Shown in pieces: positions 43,962 to 52,981 of a DNA stretch of 64,000 nt. Position 1 is the stretch's first letter; the number at the start of each line of letters is the position of its first letter. Both the position numbers and the translations under genes were made by a program. This DNA is from Clostridiales bacterium (GTDB lineage Bacteria > Bacillota > Clostridia > Christensenellales > CAG-138), in contig JAILRE010000028.1 of the NCBI GenBank assembly GCA_024698505.1, forward strand, positions 1-64,000. The letters are read 5' to 3'. The notes beneath the pieces are model-generated. The model saw only the letters and a list, made by a program, of their open reading frames with translations, did no database searches and was not told the DNA's origin.

Positions 43962-45992
43962 ATGAATAAATACTACATCACCACTCCCATCTACTACCCC
44001 AGCGCGAATCCGCACATCGGGCATACCTACTGCACCGTCAACACCGACGCGCTTGCCCGTTTCAAGCGAATGACGGGGCACGAGGTGTTTTTCCTCACCG
44101 GCACGGACGAGCACGGCCAGAAGATAGAGATGTACGCCAAGAAGAACGGCTGCGAGCCGCAGGAGTACGCCGATAAGATAACCTCGGGCTTCAAACGCCT
44201 CTGGGAGCTCATGGATATCTCCAACGACGGCTTCATCAGGACCACCGACAAGCGCCATATGGAGTGCGTGCAGAAGGTGTTCAAAAAGCTCTACGATCAG
44301 GGCGATATCTATAAATCCGAATACAGCGGCCATTACTGCGCCCAGTGCGAGGCCTTCTGGACGGAGACCCAGCTCAAGGAGGCGGGCGGCGTCTGCCCCG
44401 ACTGCGGCAGGAAGACAGAGCTTGCCAAGGAGGAGGCGTATTTCCTCCGCGTATCGAAGTACGCGCCCAGGCTCATCGAGTACATCAGGGAGAATCCCGA
44501 TTTCATACAGCCCGTTTCGAGGGCGAACGAGATGCTCAACAATTTCCTCCTGCCCGGCTGCGAGGATCTCTGCGTCACGAGGAGCACCTTCAAGTGGGGC
44601 GTTCCCGTTCCCTTTGACGAGCGTCACGTCGTCTACGTCTGGGTGGATGCGCTCGTGAACTATCTCTCCGCGATAGGCTATCTTTCGGAGGACGATTCCC
44701 TATACCGCAAATTCTGGCCCGCTGACGTGCATATCGTGGGCAAGGAGATAATAAGGTTCCACACGATAATCTGGCCCATTATGCTTATGGCGCTCGGTCT
44801 TCCCCTTCCCAAGAAGATCTACGGCCACGGCTGGCTCCTCTTCGACGGCGACAAGATGTCCAAATCCAAGGGCAACGTCGTCGATCCGTTCGTGCTCGTC
44901 GAGCGCTACGGCGTGGACGCCATTCGCTATTTCCTCCTCAGCGAGTTCCCGTTCGGCAACGACGGCAATTTCGATAACGCCACCCTCATTACGAGGATCA
45001 ACAGCGATCTCGCGAACGATCTGGGCAATCTGCTCTCGCGCACGGTGGCGATGATCGGCAAGTATTTCGGCGGCCGCCTTCCCGAGGCGAACTGTACAGT
45101 TCCGGAGGAGGACGCGCCCGTTATCGAGGCCGCGGTCTCCCTTGCTGAGAGGATGGAGCGCGCTATGGACGAGATACATCCGCATATCGCCCTCGCGGAG
45201 ATATGGAAGCTCATAAGCCTCTGCAACAAGTACATCGACGTGACCGCCCCCTGGGTCCTCGCGAAGGACGAGGAGAGGAAGACAAGGCTCGGCACGGTGC
45301 TCTATAACCTTGCCGAGGCGCTGAGGATCATCGCCGTCGCCGTCGGGCCCTTCATGCCCAACACCCCGAAGAAGATGTTCGAGCAGCTCGGCATAGAGGA
45401 GGGCGAGCTCACGACCTTTGAAAGCATTAAGACGTTCGGCCTCATGAAGCCCGGCACGGAAGTCAAAAAGGGCGAGGCGATATTCCCACGCATCGACGCC
45501 AAGGCCGAGATGGAGTTCCTCGACAACATGATAGAGGAGCAGAGGAAGAAGGCCGAGGCCATGAAGGCCGCTGAACTTGCCGCGGAGGCAAAGACCGCGG
45601 AGCCTGCAAAGGAGCCCGAGAAGCCCGCGCCCGCAGAGGAAGAGAAAAAGGAGCCCGAAAAGCCCGTCATCACCTACGACGATTTCGCCAAGCTGGATCT
45701 CAGGGTCGCAAAGGTATTGGATTGCGTCGAGGTCAAGAAATCGAAGCACCTTTACAACATCACGCTCGAGCTGGGCGAGGAGAAGCGCACGGTGCTCTCC
45801 GGCATCAAGGACTGGGTAAAGCCCGAGGACATTATCGGAAAGAACGTGGTAATGGTCTACAATCTCGCCCCGCGCAAGATGTGCGGCATCGAGAGCTGCG
45901 GCATGATACTCTGCGCCTCCACCGAGGGCGACGGGGACGTGGTGCCGCTGACCACGCTCCGCGACATCGGGAGCGGGAATAAAATAAGGTAA
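43962..45992 (+). CDS. metG: Methionyl-tRNA synthetase with C-terminal tRNA-binding domain
   Basis: MNKYYITTPIYYPSANPHIGHTYCTVNTDALARFKRMTGHEVFFLTGTDEHGQKIE...KMSKSKGNVVDPF...ITYDDFAKLDLRVAKVLDCVEVKKSKHLYNITLELGEEKRTVLSGI. Confidence 0.96.
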   Translation: MNKYYITTPIYYPSANPHIGHTYCTVNTDALARFKRMTGHEVFFLTGTDEHGQKIEMYAKKNGCEPQEYADKITSGFKRLWELMDISNDGFIRTTDKRHMECVQKVFKKLYDQGDIYKSEYSGHYCAQCEAFWTETQLKEAGGVCPDCGRKTELAKEEAYFLRVSKYAPRLIEYIRENPDFIQPVSRANEMLNNFLLPGCEDLCVTRSTFKWGVPVPFDERHVVYVWVDALVNYLSAIGYLSEDDSLYRKFWPADVHIVGKEIIRFHTIIWPIMLMALGLPLPKKIYGHGWLLFDGDKMSKSKGNVVDPFVLVERYGVDAIRYFLLSEFPFGNDGNFDNATLITRINSDLANDLGNLLSRTVAMIGKYFGGRLPEANCTVPEEDAPVIEAAVSLAERMERAMDEIHPHIALAEIWKLISLCNKYIDVTAPWVLAKDEERKTRLGTVLYNLAEALRIIAVAVGPFMPNTPKKMFEQLGIEEGELTTFESIKTFGLMKPGTEVKKGEAIFPRIDAKAEMEFLDNMIEEQRKKAEAMKAAELAAEAKTAEPAKEPEKPAPAEEEKKEPEKPVITYDDFAKLDLRVAKVLDCVEVKKSKHLYNITLELGEEKRTVLSGIKDWVKPEDIIGKNVVMVYNLAPRKMCGIESCGMILCASTEGDGDVVPLTTLRDIGSGNKIR

Positions 45993-46000
45993 AACAACTA

Positions 46001-46038
46001 AAAGACCCGGCGTGCCCGATATGGCGCGCCGGGTCTTT
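46001..46038 (+). terminator. metG terminator
   Basis: AAAGACCCGGCG-tgcccgatatggcg-CGCCGGGTCTTT. Confidence 0.8.
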
Positions 46039-46100
46039 GCTTCGCTCTGCCCGTGAAGTCCACGGGGCGGACTGCTGTCGCAGGCGACAGACTGCCGCCC

Positions 46101-46160
46101 GTTGATTTCCTTTCAAATCATCCACCGGATGATTTGAATTGCAAGCAACCGGAAATCAAC
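46101..46160. repeat. Nested palindrome
   Basis: GTTGATTTCC...GGAAATCAAC (10 bp) enclosing TCAAATCATCC-acc-GGATGATTTGA (11 bp). Confidence 0.8.
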
Positions 46161-46199
46161 CTCAAACCCGCGTTTCACTGCGTTCAACGCGGGCAATAA

Positions 46200-46273
46200 A
46201 GCCCCGTTTCCCGCGGAACAAAAAAGCAGCCATGCGATGCATGGCTGCTTTTTGTGGAGCGGGAAACGGGGCT
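46200..46273. repeat. Long inverted repeat containing the tRNA-Gly 3' end
   Basis: AGCCCCGTTTCCCGC / GCGGGAAACGGGGCT (15 bp) enclosing AAAAAGCAGCCATGC-gat-GCATGGCTGCTTTTT (15 bp). Confidence 0.9.
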
Positions 46274-46330
46274 CGAACCCGCCACCTCCGCCTTGGCAAG
46301 GCGGCGCTCTACCAAATGAGCTATTCCCGC
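46255..46330 (-). tRNA. tRNA-Gly (anticodon GCC), CCA encoded
   Basis: Minus strand GCGGGAATAGCTCATTTGGTAGAGCGCCGCCTTGCCAAGGCGGAGGTGGCGGGTTCGAGCCCCGTTTCCCGCTCCA: full cloverleaf, anticodon loop TTGCCAA. Confidence 0.96.
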
Positions 46331-46553
46331 ATATTCGGTTCCGTTCCTGTGAGGAACAGACATTATTATACATATGGGGGCGCGGGGTGTCAAGCATTAA
46401 TTTTCGCAAAAGGGAAAATATACAGGCGGCCCGCGGGAGGCGGCGGGAGGGAAGTACAATTTAAGGCCTCCCTTTTTGAAAAGGTACTTGAAATCCGCGG
46501 CGCGAGAGTGCATAATATAAATGTTGAAATCTACCTGTTCGGAGGATCCGCAT

Positions 46554-46853
46554 ATGAAGGACGGAGGCTTTTTCAAGAACGGCACGGTCAGAACGATCGC
46601 CGCGCTCCTTTGCGTCGCGCTCTTTCTGGGGTTCGTCGCGTTCATGACGAGCCAGTTCCTCTCGCAGAGGAGGAAGCTTGCCGAGCTCAATTCCGAAAGG
46701 CAACAGCTGAACGACAGGATAAACGAGCTCCTCAGGGAGCAGGAAAGACTGCAGTCGGATCTTGAATACATCAAGTCCCCCGAGGGGCTGAGAAGATACG
46801 CGAGAGAGGAGCTGGGCTACATACTTCCCGGCGACGAGAGGATCTACGAGTGA
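46554..46853 (+). CDS. Septum formation initiator (FtsB/DivIC-like)
   Basis: MKDGGFFKNGTVRTIAALLCVALFLGFVAFMTSQFLSQRRKLAELNSERQQLNDRINELLREQERLQSDLEYIKSPEGLRRYAREELGYILPGDERIYE: one TM plus coiled coil. Confidence 0.88.
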   Translation: MKDGGFFKNGTVRTIAALLCVALFLGFVAFMTSQFLSQRRKLAELNSERQQLNDRINELLREQERLQSDLEYIKSPEGLRRYAREELGYILPGDERIYE

Positions 46854-47731
46854 GCGATTTCGCCGTTATCGATATCGGAAGCAACTCCATAAGATACGCC
46901 GAGGAAAGAAACGGCCGCTTCCCCATTAAGGAAGTCTATACAACGAGGCTCGGTCTCGGGCTGTCCGAAACGGGCAGGCTTGCCGAGAAGACCGTCGAAA
47001 AGAGCCTCGTTGTTTTGCGCGCTCTGGGGCGCAGGGCGAGGGCCGCAGGCTATATCCCCGCCGCGTACGCCACGAGCGCAGTCAGGGACGCCGAAAACGG
47101 GCGCGATTTCGCCGCGCTGACCGAGACGGAATGCGGCTTCCCCGTGAGGATACTCACGGGAGAGGAGGAGGCGAGATTCGCTTTCAACGGGGCCGTCGGA
47201 GAGGGCGGCGCGTTCGACGCCATGCTCGATATAGGCGGCGCCTCCATGCAGGTCGTCACGAAGGATGCGGGCGTCTCGTTCCGCGCGGGCTGCGTCCGCT
47301 GCGGCGATATCGCCAGGAAGGCGACCGGCGCTCCCGACTGCGATACGGACAGGCTCGCCCAGCAGAAGGCCGTGACGGACTACATGGACGGCATAATAGA
47401 CCTGCCGGATATCAAGGTCAAGTCCCTCGTCGGAGTCGGCGGTACGATAACCACGCTCGCCGCCCTTGAAGCGGGGCTCACGGAGTTTTCGGCCGAAGCG
47501 GTCGAAAGCACGGCGCTGACACGCGAAGGAGTATCGCGCCTCATTGAACGGCTCGCCGCCATGGGCGAAAGACGCAGGGAGCATCCCCTCCTTATAAAGA
47601 GGCACGACGTGATACTCTACGGCGCGTACATACTTCATCACGCCATGGAACTGCTTGGGGTTAATGCCCTCGGCGTCAGCTGTAAGGACGGCATGGAAGG
47701 CTTCCTCGAAACGGTGAAAAATGGAAGATAA
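46850..47731 (+). CDS. Ppx/GppA-family exopolyphosphatase
   Basis: MSDFAVIDIGSNSIRYAEERNG...AYATSAVRDAENG...ILTGEEEARFAFNGAVG...MLDIGGASMQVV...: ASKHA phosphatase motifs. GTG start overlaps the FtsB stop. Confidence 0.9.
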   Translation: MSDFAVIDIGSNSIRYAEERNGRFPIKEVYTTRLGLGLSETGRLAEKTVEKSLVVLRALGRRARAAGYIPAAYATSAVRDAENGRDFAALTETECGFPVRILTGEEEARFAFNGAVGEGGAFDAMLDIGGASMQVVTKDAGVSFRAGCVRCGDIARKATGAPDCDTDRLAQQKAVTDYMDGIIDLPDIKVKSLVGVGGTITTLAALEAGLTEFSAEAVESTALTREGVSRLIERLAAMGERRREHPLLIKRHDVILYGAYILHHAMELLGVNALGVSCKDGMEGFLETVKNGR

Positions 47732-48356
47732 CAGGATCGAAAACGAGATGAACGAAACCGCGGTAAACGCGGCCGTTCCCGGGAAGAGGACCACCCTGTG
47801 GCAGCTCTTCACGGCCTTCATGCGCATAGGCGCGTTCACGTTCGGCGGGGGATACGCAATGCTCCCCATGCTGGAGAGGGAATGCGTTGAAAGATCGGGC
47901 TGGGTCACGCATGACGAACTGCTCGATTACTTCGCCATCGGCCAGTGCACGCCGGGCGTTATCGCCGTCAACACGGCGACCTTCGTCGGCAAGAAGGAGC
48001 GCGGCATCCCCGGCGCTCTCGTCGCTACAGCGGGCGTGGTGCTGCCCTCGTTCGTAATAATCTGCATACTCACGGCGCTGCTCGCGAACTTTGCGGAGAT
48101 CACCTGGGTGAAATACGCGCTGCACGGCATAAGAGTCGCCGTGGGCGTACTGATACTCAATACGGTCATAAAGCTCGTCAGGGAGAAGATAAAGGACGGT
48201 CTCGGCTACGTGCTCTGCATACTGGCGTTTCTGCTCGTGGCGCTGCCCGGCACGCTGGGGCTCCCGTTCAGGATATCGCCCGTGTTCGTCGTGATAGGCG
48301 CGGCGGTCATCGGCATAGTTCGGGGCTTTCTCACCTCGGGAAGGGGGAAGGCGTAA
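47721..48356 (+). CDS. Chromate-transporter (ChrA) family half-protein 1
   Basis: LWQLFTAFMRIGAFTFGGGYAMLPMLERECVERSGWVTHDELLDYFAIGQCTPGVIAVNTATFVGKKERGIPGAL: CHR domain. Confidence 0.88.
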   Translation: MEDNRIENEMNETAVNAAVPGKRTTLWQLFTAFMRIGAFTFGGGYAMLPMLERECVERSGWVTHDELLDYFAIGQCTPGVIAVNTATFVGKKERGIPGALVATAGVVLPSFVIICILTALLANFAEITWVKYALHGIRVAVGVLILNTVIKLVREKIKDGLGYVLCILAFLLVALPGTLGLPFRISPVFVVIGAAVIGIVRGFLTSGRGKA

Positions 48357-48962
48357 ATGAGCATCTACCTCATCCTGATCTACGAATTCTTCAAGATTGG
48401 CCTCTTCGCCGCGGGCGGCGGCCTTGCGACGCTCCCGTTCCTCAGCGCTCTGGCGGATAAATACCCCTGGCTGACCTCCGACATGATAAGCCAGATGGTC
48501 GCGCTTTCGGAATCGACGCCCGGCCCCCTGGGCATAAACATGGCGACGTACTCCGGTTACATGGCGGGGTACAACACGTTCGGCAGCCCGCTGCTCGGCG
48601 TCACCACGGCGTTCACTGCGACGGCCTCGCTCGTCGCGCCTTCGTTCATAGTCATACTCATCGTCAGCCGCGTGCTGGATAAGTACAAGAACAGCAAGCT
48701 CGTGAACGACGCTTTCTCGGGCCTGCGCCCGGCCGTTGCGGGACTTATCGCCGCGGCGGCGTGGTCGGTCATCGGATCGACGCTGTTCGACTTTCACGCC
48801 GCCTCGTTCGGGGCCGCGTTCAAGCTCCCGGAGATCGCGCTCTTCGCCGTCCTCATGGTCGTGACGAACATCAAGAAGCTCAAGAAGCTCCATCCGCTCG
48901 TGATAATACTTGCGGCCGCCGTGCTTGGCGTGGTCATAGGCTATACGATCGGCTGGAATTAA
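48357..48962 (+). CDS. Chromate-transporter (ChrA) family half-protein 2
   Basis: IYLILIYEFFKIGLFAAGGGLATLPFLSALADKYPWLTSDMISQMVALSESTPGPLGINMATYSGYMAGYNTFGS: second CHR domain, adjacent to the first. Confidence 0.88.
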   Translation: MSIYLILIYEFFKIGLFAAGGGLATLPFLSALADKYPWLTSDMISQMVALSESTPGPLGINMATYSGYMAGYNTFGSPLLGVTTAFTATASLVAPSFIVILIVSRVLDKYKNSKLVNDAFSGLRPAVAGLIAAAAWSVIGSTLFDFHAASFGAAFKLPEIALFAVLMVVTNIKKLKKLHPLVIILAAAVLGVVIGYTIGWN

Positions 48963-49069
48963 CGTCTTTTAAGGCGATAATTAAAAATATCGTGTTTTTC
49001 AGCGGCATTGCCAAACGCGGGTTTTTGCTGTATAATAATAAAGTTAATTATGCAAAGGAGTTCTGATCC

Positions 49070-50500
49070 ATGTCCAAGATAAAGCTTTACGGCGGCGGGA
49101 CCATCCCCGTTGAGATGCACCGTGTGACCACCGTCCATACCATCCGCCTTCTCCCCGTCGAGGAGCGCATAAAGGCGCTCGACGCGGCGGGCAACTGCTC
49201 CTATAATCTCAAGGCGGAGGACGTATTCATCGACATGCTCACCGACAGCGGCTTCAACGCCATGAGCGACGAGCAGGCCGGCGCGTTCCATCTCGCCGAT
49301 TACGCCTACGCAGGCGGAGCGAGCTACTACCGCATGGCCGATAAAGTCAGGGAGGTGCTCGGCAAGGAGTATTTCCTTCCCGTCCATCAGGGCAGGGCGT
49401 GCGAGCAGATGATCGCCCGTTCCTTCGTCAAGCCAGGCGACAAGCTCCCCACGAACTTCCATTTCTGCACCTTCGCGACACAGGTCCAGCTCCAGGGCGG
49501 CGAAGTGGTCGAAATGCTCCAGGAGAAGGGCCTCGTCACCGGCGGGGACGACGGCTTCAAGGGCGATTACGATCTTGAAAAGCTCGAAAAATTCCTCAGC
49601 GAGACCCCGAAGGAGAAGGTCCCCTTCGTGAGGATCGAGGCCGGCACGAATCTGATCGGCGGCCAGCCCATCTCGATGGACAACATACTCGCCGTTTCCG
49701 CCATCTGCAAGAAGCACGGCGTGAGGACGCTGCTCGACATGAGCCTTGCGATGGACAACATCCATTTCATAAAGGTGCGTGACGAGAAGCGCAAGGATAA
49801 GACCATCCGCGAGATCACGAGGGAGCTCGCCGACGCCGTCGACATCATCTATTTCAGCGGACGCAAGCTCGGCTTCGCGAGGGGCGGCGGCATCTGCATG
49901 AACGATCACGACGATTTTATCACCGTCCGCGGGTTCGTCTCCTGCTTCGAGGGCTTCCCCACGTTCGGCGGCATGAGCTCCGCGGAGCTCGAGGTGATGC
50001 GCGTCGGCTTTGACGACACCATGAACGAGGACGTCATCTCCCAGGGGCCCGATTTCATCGAGTACATGGTGGAGGAGTTCAAGAAGCGCGGCGTTCCCGT
50101 GGTAACCCCCGCGGGCGGCCTCGGCTGTCATCTCGACGCGGACAGGTTCTGCGCGCATCTCGGGAAGAAGGATTTCCGCGCTGCGGCGCTCGCGGCGGCT
50201 ATATACGTCGTCAGCGGCGCAAGGGGCATGGAGCGCGGCCTCTCCAGCGAGAAGCCCGAGGATTCCATCTGTCCCTTCGAGCTCGTAAGGCTCGCCGTGC
50301 CGAGGCGCGTCTACACGCTCTCCCATATCATGTACGTTATCGACCGCGTGACCTGGCTCTACGAGCACCGCGAAATGATAGGCGCCATGCGCTGGGAGGA
50401 CGAGAGCAGGGATGAGCATTCCTTCATCGATTTCCTGCGCCCCGTAGGCGACTGGCGCGAGAAGCTCGCGGAGGAGTACAAGAAGGCGGAGCTCGAATAA
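49070..50500 (+). CDS. Tryptophanase/tyrosine phenol-lyase family (beta-eliminating lyase), PLP-dependent
   Basis: Fold-type I PLP enzyme resembling TnaA/TPL: FLPVHQGRACEQMIARSFVKPGDKLPTNFHFCTFATQVQLQGG..., VDIIYFSGRKLGFARGGGICMND. Confidence 0.88.
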   Translation: MSKIKLYGGGTIPVEMHRVTTVHTIRLLPVEERIKALDAAGNCSYNLKAEDVFIDMLTDSGFNAMSDEQAGAFHLADYAYAGGASYYRMADKVREVLGKEYFLPVHQGRACEQMIARSFVKPGDKLPTNFHFCTFATQVQLQGGEVVEMLQEKGLVTGGDDGFKGDYDLEKLEKFLSETPKEKVPFVRIEAGTNLIGGQPISMDNILAVSAICKKHGVRTLLDMSLAMDNIHFIKVRDEKRKDKTIREITRELADAVDIIYFSGRKLGFARGGGICMNDHDDFITVRGFVSCFEGFPTFGGMSSAELEVMRVGFDDTMNEDVISQGPDFIEYMVEEFKKRGVPVVTPAGGLGCHLDADRFCAHLGKKDFRAAALAAAIYVVSGARGMERGLSSEKPEDSICPFELVRLAVPRRVYTLSHIMYVIDRVTWLYEHREMIGAMRWEDESRDEHSFIDFLRPVGDWREKLAEEYKKAELE

Positions 50501-50552
50501 AACGAATAAAAAGCGGCTGTGCCGCTTTTTTGATAAGGAACGGAGAATACTC

Positions 50553-51158
50553 ATGAAGCTCATTATAGCATCCAACAACAGGCACAAGATAGAAGAGATA
50601 AAGGCCATGCTGGGCGTCAGGTTCGAGACCGTGCTCGGCATGCGCGAGGCGGGGCTCGAGCTCGAGGTGGACGAAAACGCCGATACGCTCGAGGGCAACG
50701 CGAGGAAGAAGGCTTACGAGGTGTTCGCGCTCGCCGACTCCATGGGCATTATGGAGGAGGGCGACGCGGTGCTCGCGGACGATACCGGCCTGCTCGTCGA
50801 CGCGCTTGACGGCGCGCCCGGCGTCAGGAGCGCGAGATACGCCACGGACGGGCACGACGACGCGGCCAACAGGGCGAAGCTCCTCCAGGAGCTTTCCGGC
50901 GTCCCCTTTGAAAAGCGCGGGGCGCATTTTGCCACCGCCATGGTATTGAGGACGAAGGGCGCGCCCGATATAGAGGCGACGGGCCGCGTCTTCGGCGTCA
51001 TCACGGAAAAGGAGCGCGGCGAAAACGGCTTCGGCTACGATCCGCTCTTCCTGTACGAGCCCGCGGGCAAGACCTTCGCGGAAATGAACGCGGAAGAAAA
51101 GAACGGCGTCAGCCATCGAAGGAACGCGCTTTCGCTCGTGCTGGCGGCATTGAACTGA
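50553..51158 (+). CDS. rdgB: XTP/dITP diphosphatase (Ham1/RdgB)
   Basis: MKLIIASNNRHKIEEIKAMLG...VLADDTGLLVDALDGAPGVRSARYATDGHDDAANRAKLLQEL...GENGFGYDPLFLYEPAGKTFAEM. Confidence 0.95.
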   Translation: MKLIIASNNRHKIEEIKAMLGVRFETVLGMREAGLELEVDENADTLEGNARKKAYEVFALADSMGIMEEGDAVLADDTGLLVDALDGAPGVRSARYATDGHDDAANRAKLLQELSGVPFEKRGAHFATAMVLRTKGAPDIEATGRVFGVITEKERGENGFGYDPLFLYEPAGKTFAEMNAEEKNGVSHRRNALSLVLAALN

Positions 51159-51159
51159 T

Positions 51160-51678
51160 ATGATCAGGATAGGCGTCATATCCGATACCCACGGGAGCCT
51201 CGCAGCACTCGACGCCTGCATAAGGGCGGCGGGCGAGGTGGACTGCTGGTTCCATCTTGGGGATTACGCTTCGGACGCAAAGCGCCTGGAGAGGACGGGC
51301 AAGCCCGTTTACCGCGTGCTCGGCAACTGCGACGGAGGCTTCGTTTCGAGCCTGACCGAGGCGACCTTCCCCGAAAAGCAGAAGGAGATCTGCACCGAGG
51401 CCGTCGTCAATATCGGCGGGGCGAGGATACTCCTCTGCCACGGGCACACCATGGGCGTCGATCTGGGAAGCTGGTCGATTGGCTACAGGGCGGAGGAGCT
51501 CTGCTGTTCGGCGGCGCTCTATGGGCATACGCATATAGCCGAGCTTTCTGCCTTCGGAAAGGTGCTGAAGCTCAACCCCGGCAGCCCCTCCCGTCCGAGG
51601 GCGGGAAGAAAGCCGAGCTTCGCAGTCATGGAGATCGAAAACGGCGACGTGAATGCGGGGATAAAGATACTGTCGTAA
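51160..51678 (+). CDS. YfcE/MJ0936-family metallophosphodiesterase
   Basis: MIRIGVISDTHGSLAALDACIRAAGEVDCWFHLGDYASDAKRLER...VLGNCDGG...ILLCHGHTMGVDLG...YGHTHIAEL. Confidence 0.92.
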   Translation: MIRIGVISDTHGSLAALDACIRAAGEVDCWFHLGDYASDAKRLERTGKPVYRVLGNCDGGFVSSLTEATFPEKQKEICTEAVVNIGGARILLCHGHTMGVDLGSWSIGYRAEELCCSAALYGHTHIAELSAFGKVLKLNPGSPSRPRAGRKPSFAVMEIENGDVNAGIKILS

Positions 51679-51688
51679 AGGAGAGATT

Positions 51689-52276
51689 ATGGACGAACGG
51701 AAGCTTTTAGAGGCTCTTCACACGGCGGAACGGCTGAAGGACGCGGTGAGGCATTGCTATACCTCCGGCGGGCGCCGCGAGAGCGTGGCGGAGCACAGCT
51801 GGCGCGCCGCGCTGACGGCGTATCTCGTTTCGGACGAATTCCCCGAGGCGGATATGAACAAGGTGATAAAGATGTGCCTCATACACGATCTCGGCGAGGC
51901 GTTCACCGGCGACATACCCGTTTTCAAAAAGACGGCCGAGGACAGAGCGCGCGAGGAGGAGCTTCTTTTATCGTGGACGAAGTCCCTGCCGGAGCCCTTC
52001 GCCTCCGATATGACGGCGCTCTATCGGGAGATGGCGGAGATGAAGACCGCGGAAGCGAAGATCTACAAGGCGATGGACAGCCTCGAGGCCGTCATTCAGC
52101 ATAACGAATCCGATATAGAGACCTGGGAGCCGCACGAATACGAGCTCAACAGGAATTACGCTTACGACAGGGTGGAGTTCTCGCCCTACCTTAAAAGGCT
52201 CCGCGCCGCGATACGCGCCGAGACCGAGGCGAAGATAGAAGAAGCCTCCGCGCGGGAGGACGGGGACGGCGCCTGA
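51689..52276 (+). CDS. HD-domain hydrolase (YfbR/HDDC2-like 5'-nucleotidase)
   Basis: HCYTSGGRRESVAEHSWRAALTAYLVSDEFPEADMNKVIKMCLIHDLGEAFTGDIPVF...: HD motif arrangement. Confidence 0.87.
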   Translation: MDERKLLEALHTAERLKDAVRHCYTSGGRRESVAEHSWRAALTAYLVSDEFPEADMNKVIKMCLIHDLGEAFTGDIPVFKKTAEDRAREEELLLSWTKSLPEPFASDMTALYREMAEMKTAEAKIYKAMDSLEAVIQHNESDIETWEPHEYELNRNYAYDRVEFSPYLKRLRAAIRAETEAKIEEASAREDGDGA

Positions 52277-52316
52277 TCGGGAGCGCCCCTGCGGAACGAA
52301 ATAAAGACATAAACAA

Positions 52317-52360
52317 AAAACACTCTCCGCATCGATGGATCGCGGAGAGCGTTTTGTTTT
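52317..52360. terminator. Bidirectional terminator-like hairpin
   Basis: aaaaaacaCTCTCCGCatcgatggatcGCGGAGAGcgttttgttttt. Confidence 0.65.
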
Positions 52361-52405
52361 TCGGTCGATGAGCGGCGGGCGGATATCAAAGCCCGGCCGT
52401 TTTTT

Positions 52406-52879
52406 TCAGCCCCTGATGCCCTTGATCTTGAATTTCACGGGCCCGCCGGGAGTGATGATCTCGACGGTCTCGCCGACCTTATGGCCGATAAGGCCCGCGC
52501 CGACGGGGGAGTTGTTGGAGATGCGCTTCTTGAGAGGATCGGCCTCGGCGGCGCCGACGATCTGATACTCGACGTCCTTCTTGGCCGTGATATTGTGAAG
52601 CATAACCGTCACGCCGACTACCACGGTGTTGGCGTCGGACGCGGCGGAGTTCTCTATTACTATGGCGTTCTTGAGCATCGCCTCAAGCTCGGCGATCTCG
52701 TATTCGTTCTTCGCCTGAAGCTCCTTGGCGGCGTCATACTCGGCGTTCTCGCTCAGGTCGCCCTGCGCCCTCGCCTCGGAGATGAGCTCCGCGATCTCGG
52801 TCCTTCTGATGTTCTTGAGGTATGCAAGCTTGTCGTCGAGTTCCTTCTTGCCTTCAGGAGTTAAATAAACCTCTGCCAT
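52406..52879 (-). CDS. greA: Transcription elongation factor GreA
   Basis: MAEVYLTPEGKKELDDKLAYLKNIRRTEIAELISEARAQGDLSENAEYDAAKELQAKNEYEIAELEAMLKNA...SPVGAGLIGHKVGETVEI. Confidence 0.95.
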   Translation of the reverse strand: MAEVYLTPEGKKELDDKLAYLKNIRRTEIAELISEARAQGDLSENAEYDAAKELQAKNEYEIAELEAMLKNAIVIENSAASDANTVVVGVTVMLHNITAKKDVEYQIVGAAEADPLKKRISNNSPVGAGLIGHKVGETVEIITPGGPVKFKIKGIRG

Positions 52880-52981
52880 TTAATGTGATTCCTTTCAGTC
52901 TGTTGGTTCATTTCGGTTGCCCGCCTATGAATTATAGTAAGCGGCGCCCGATATGTCAAGCTATATTTTTCTTTGTTTCAC

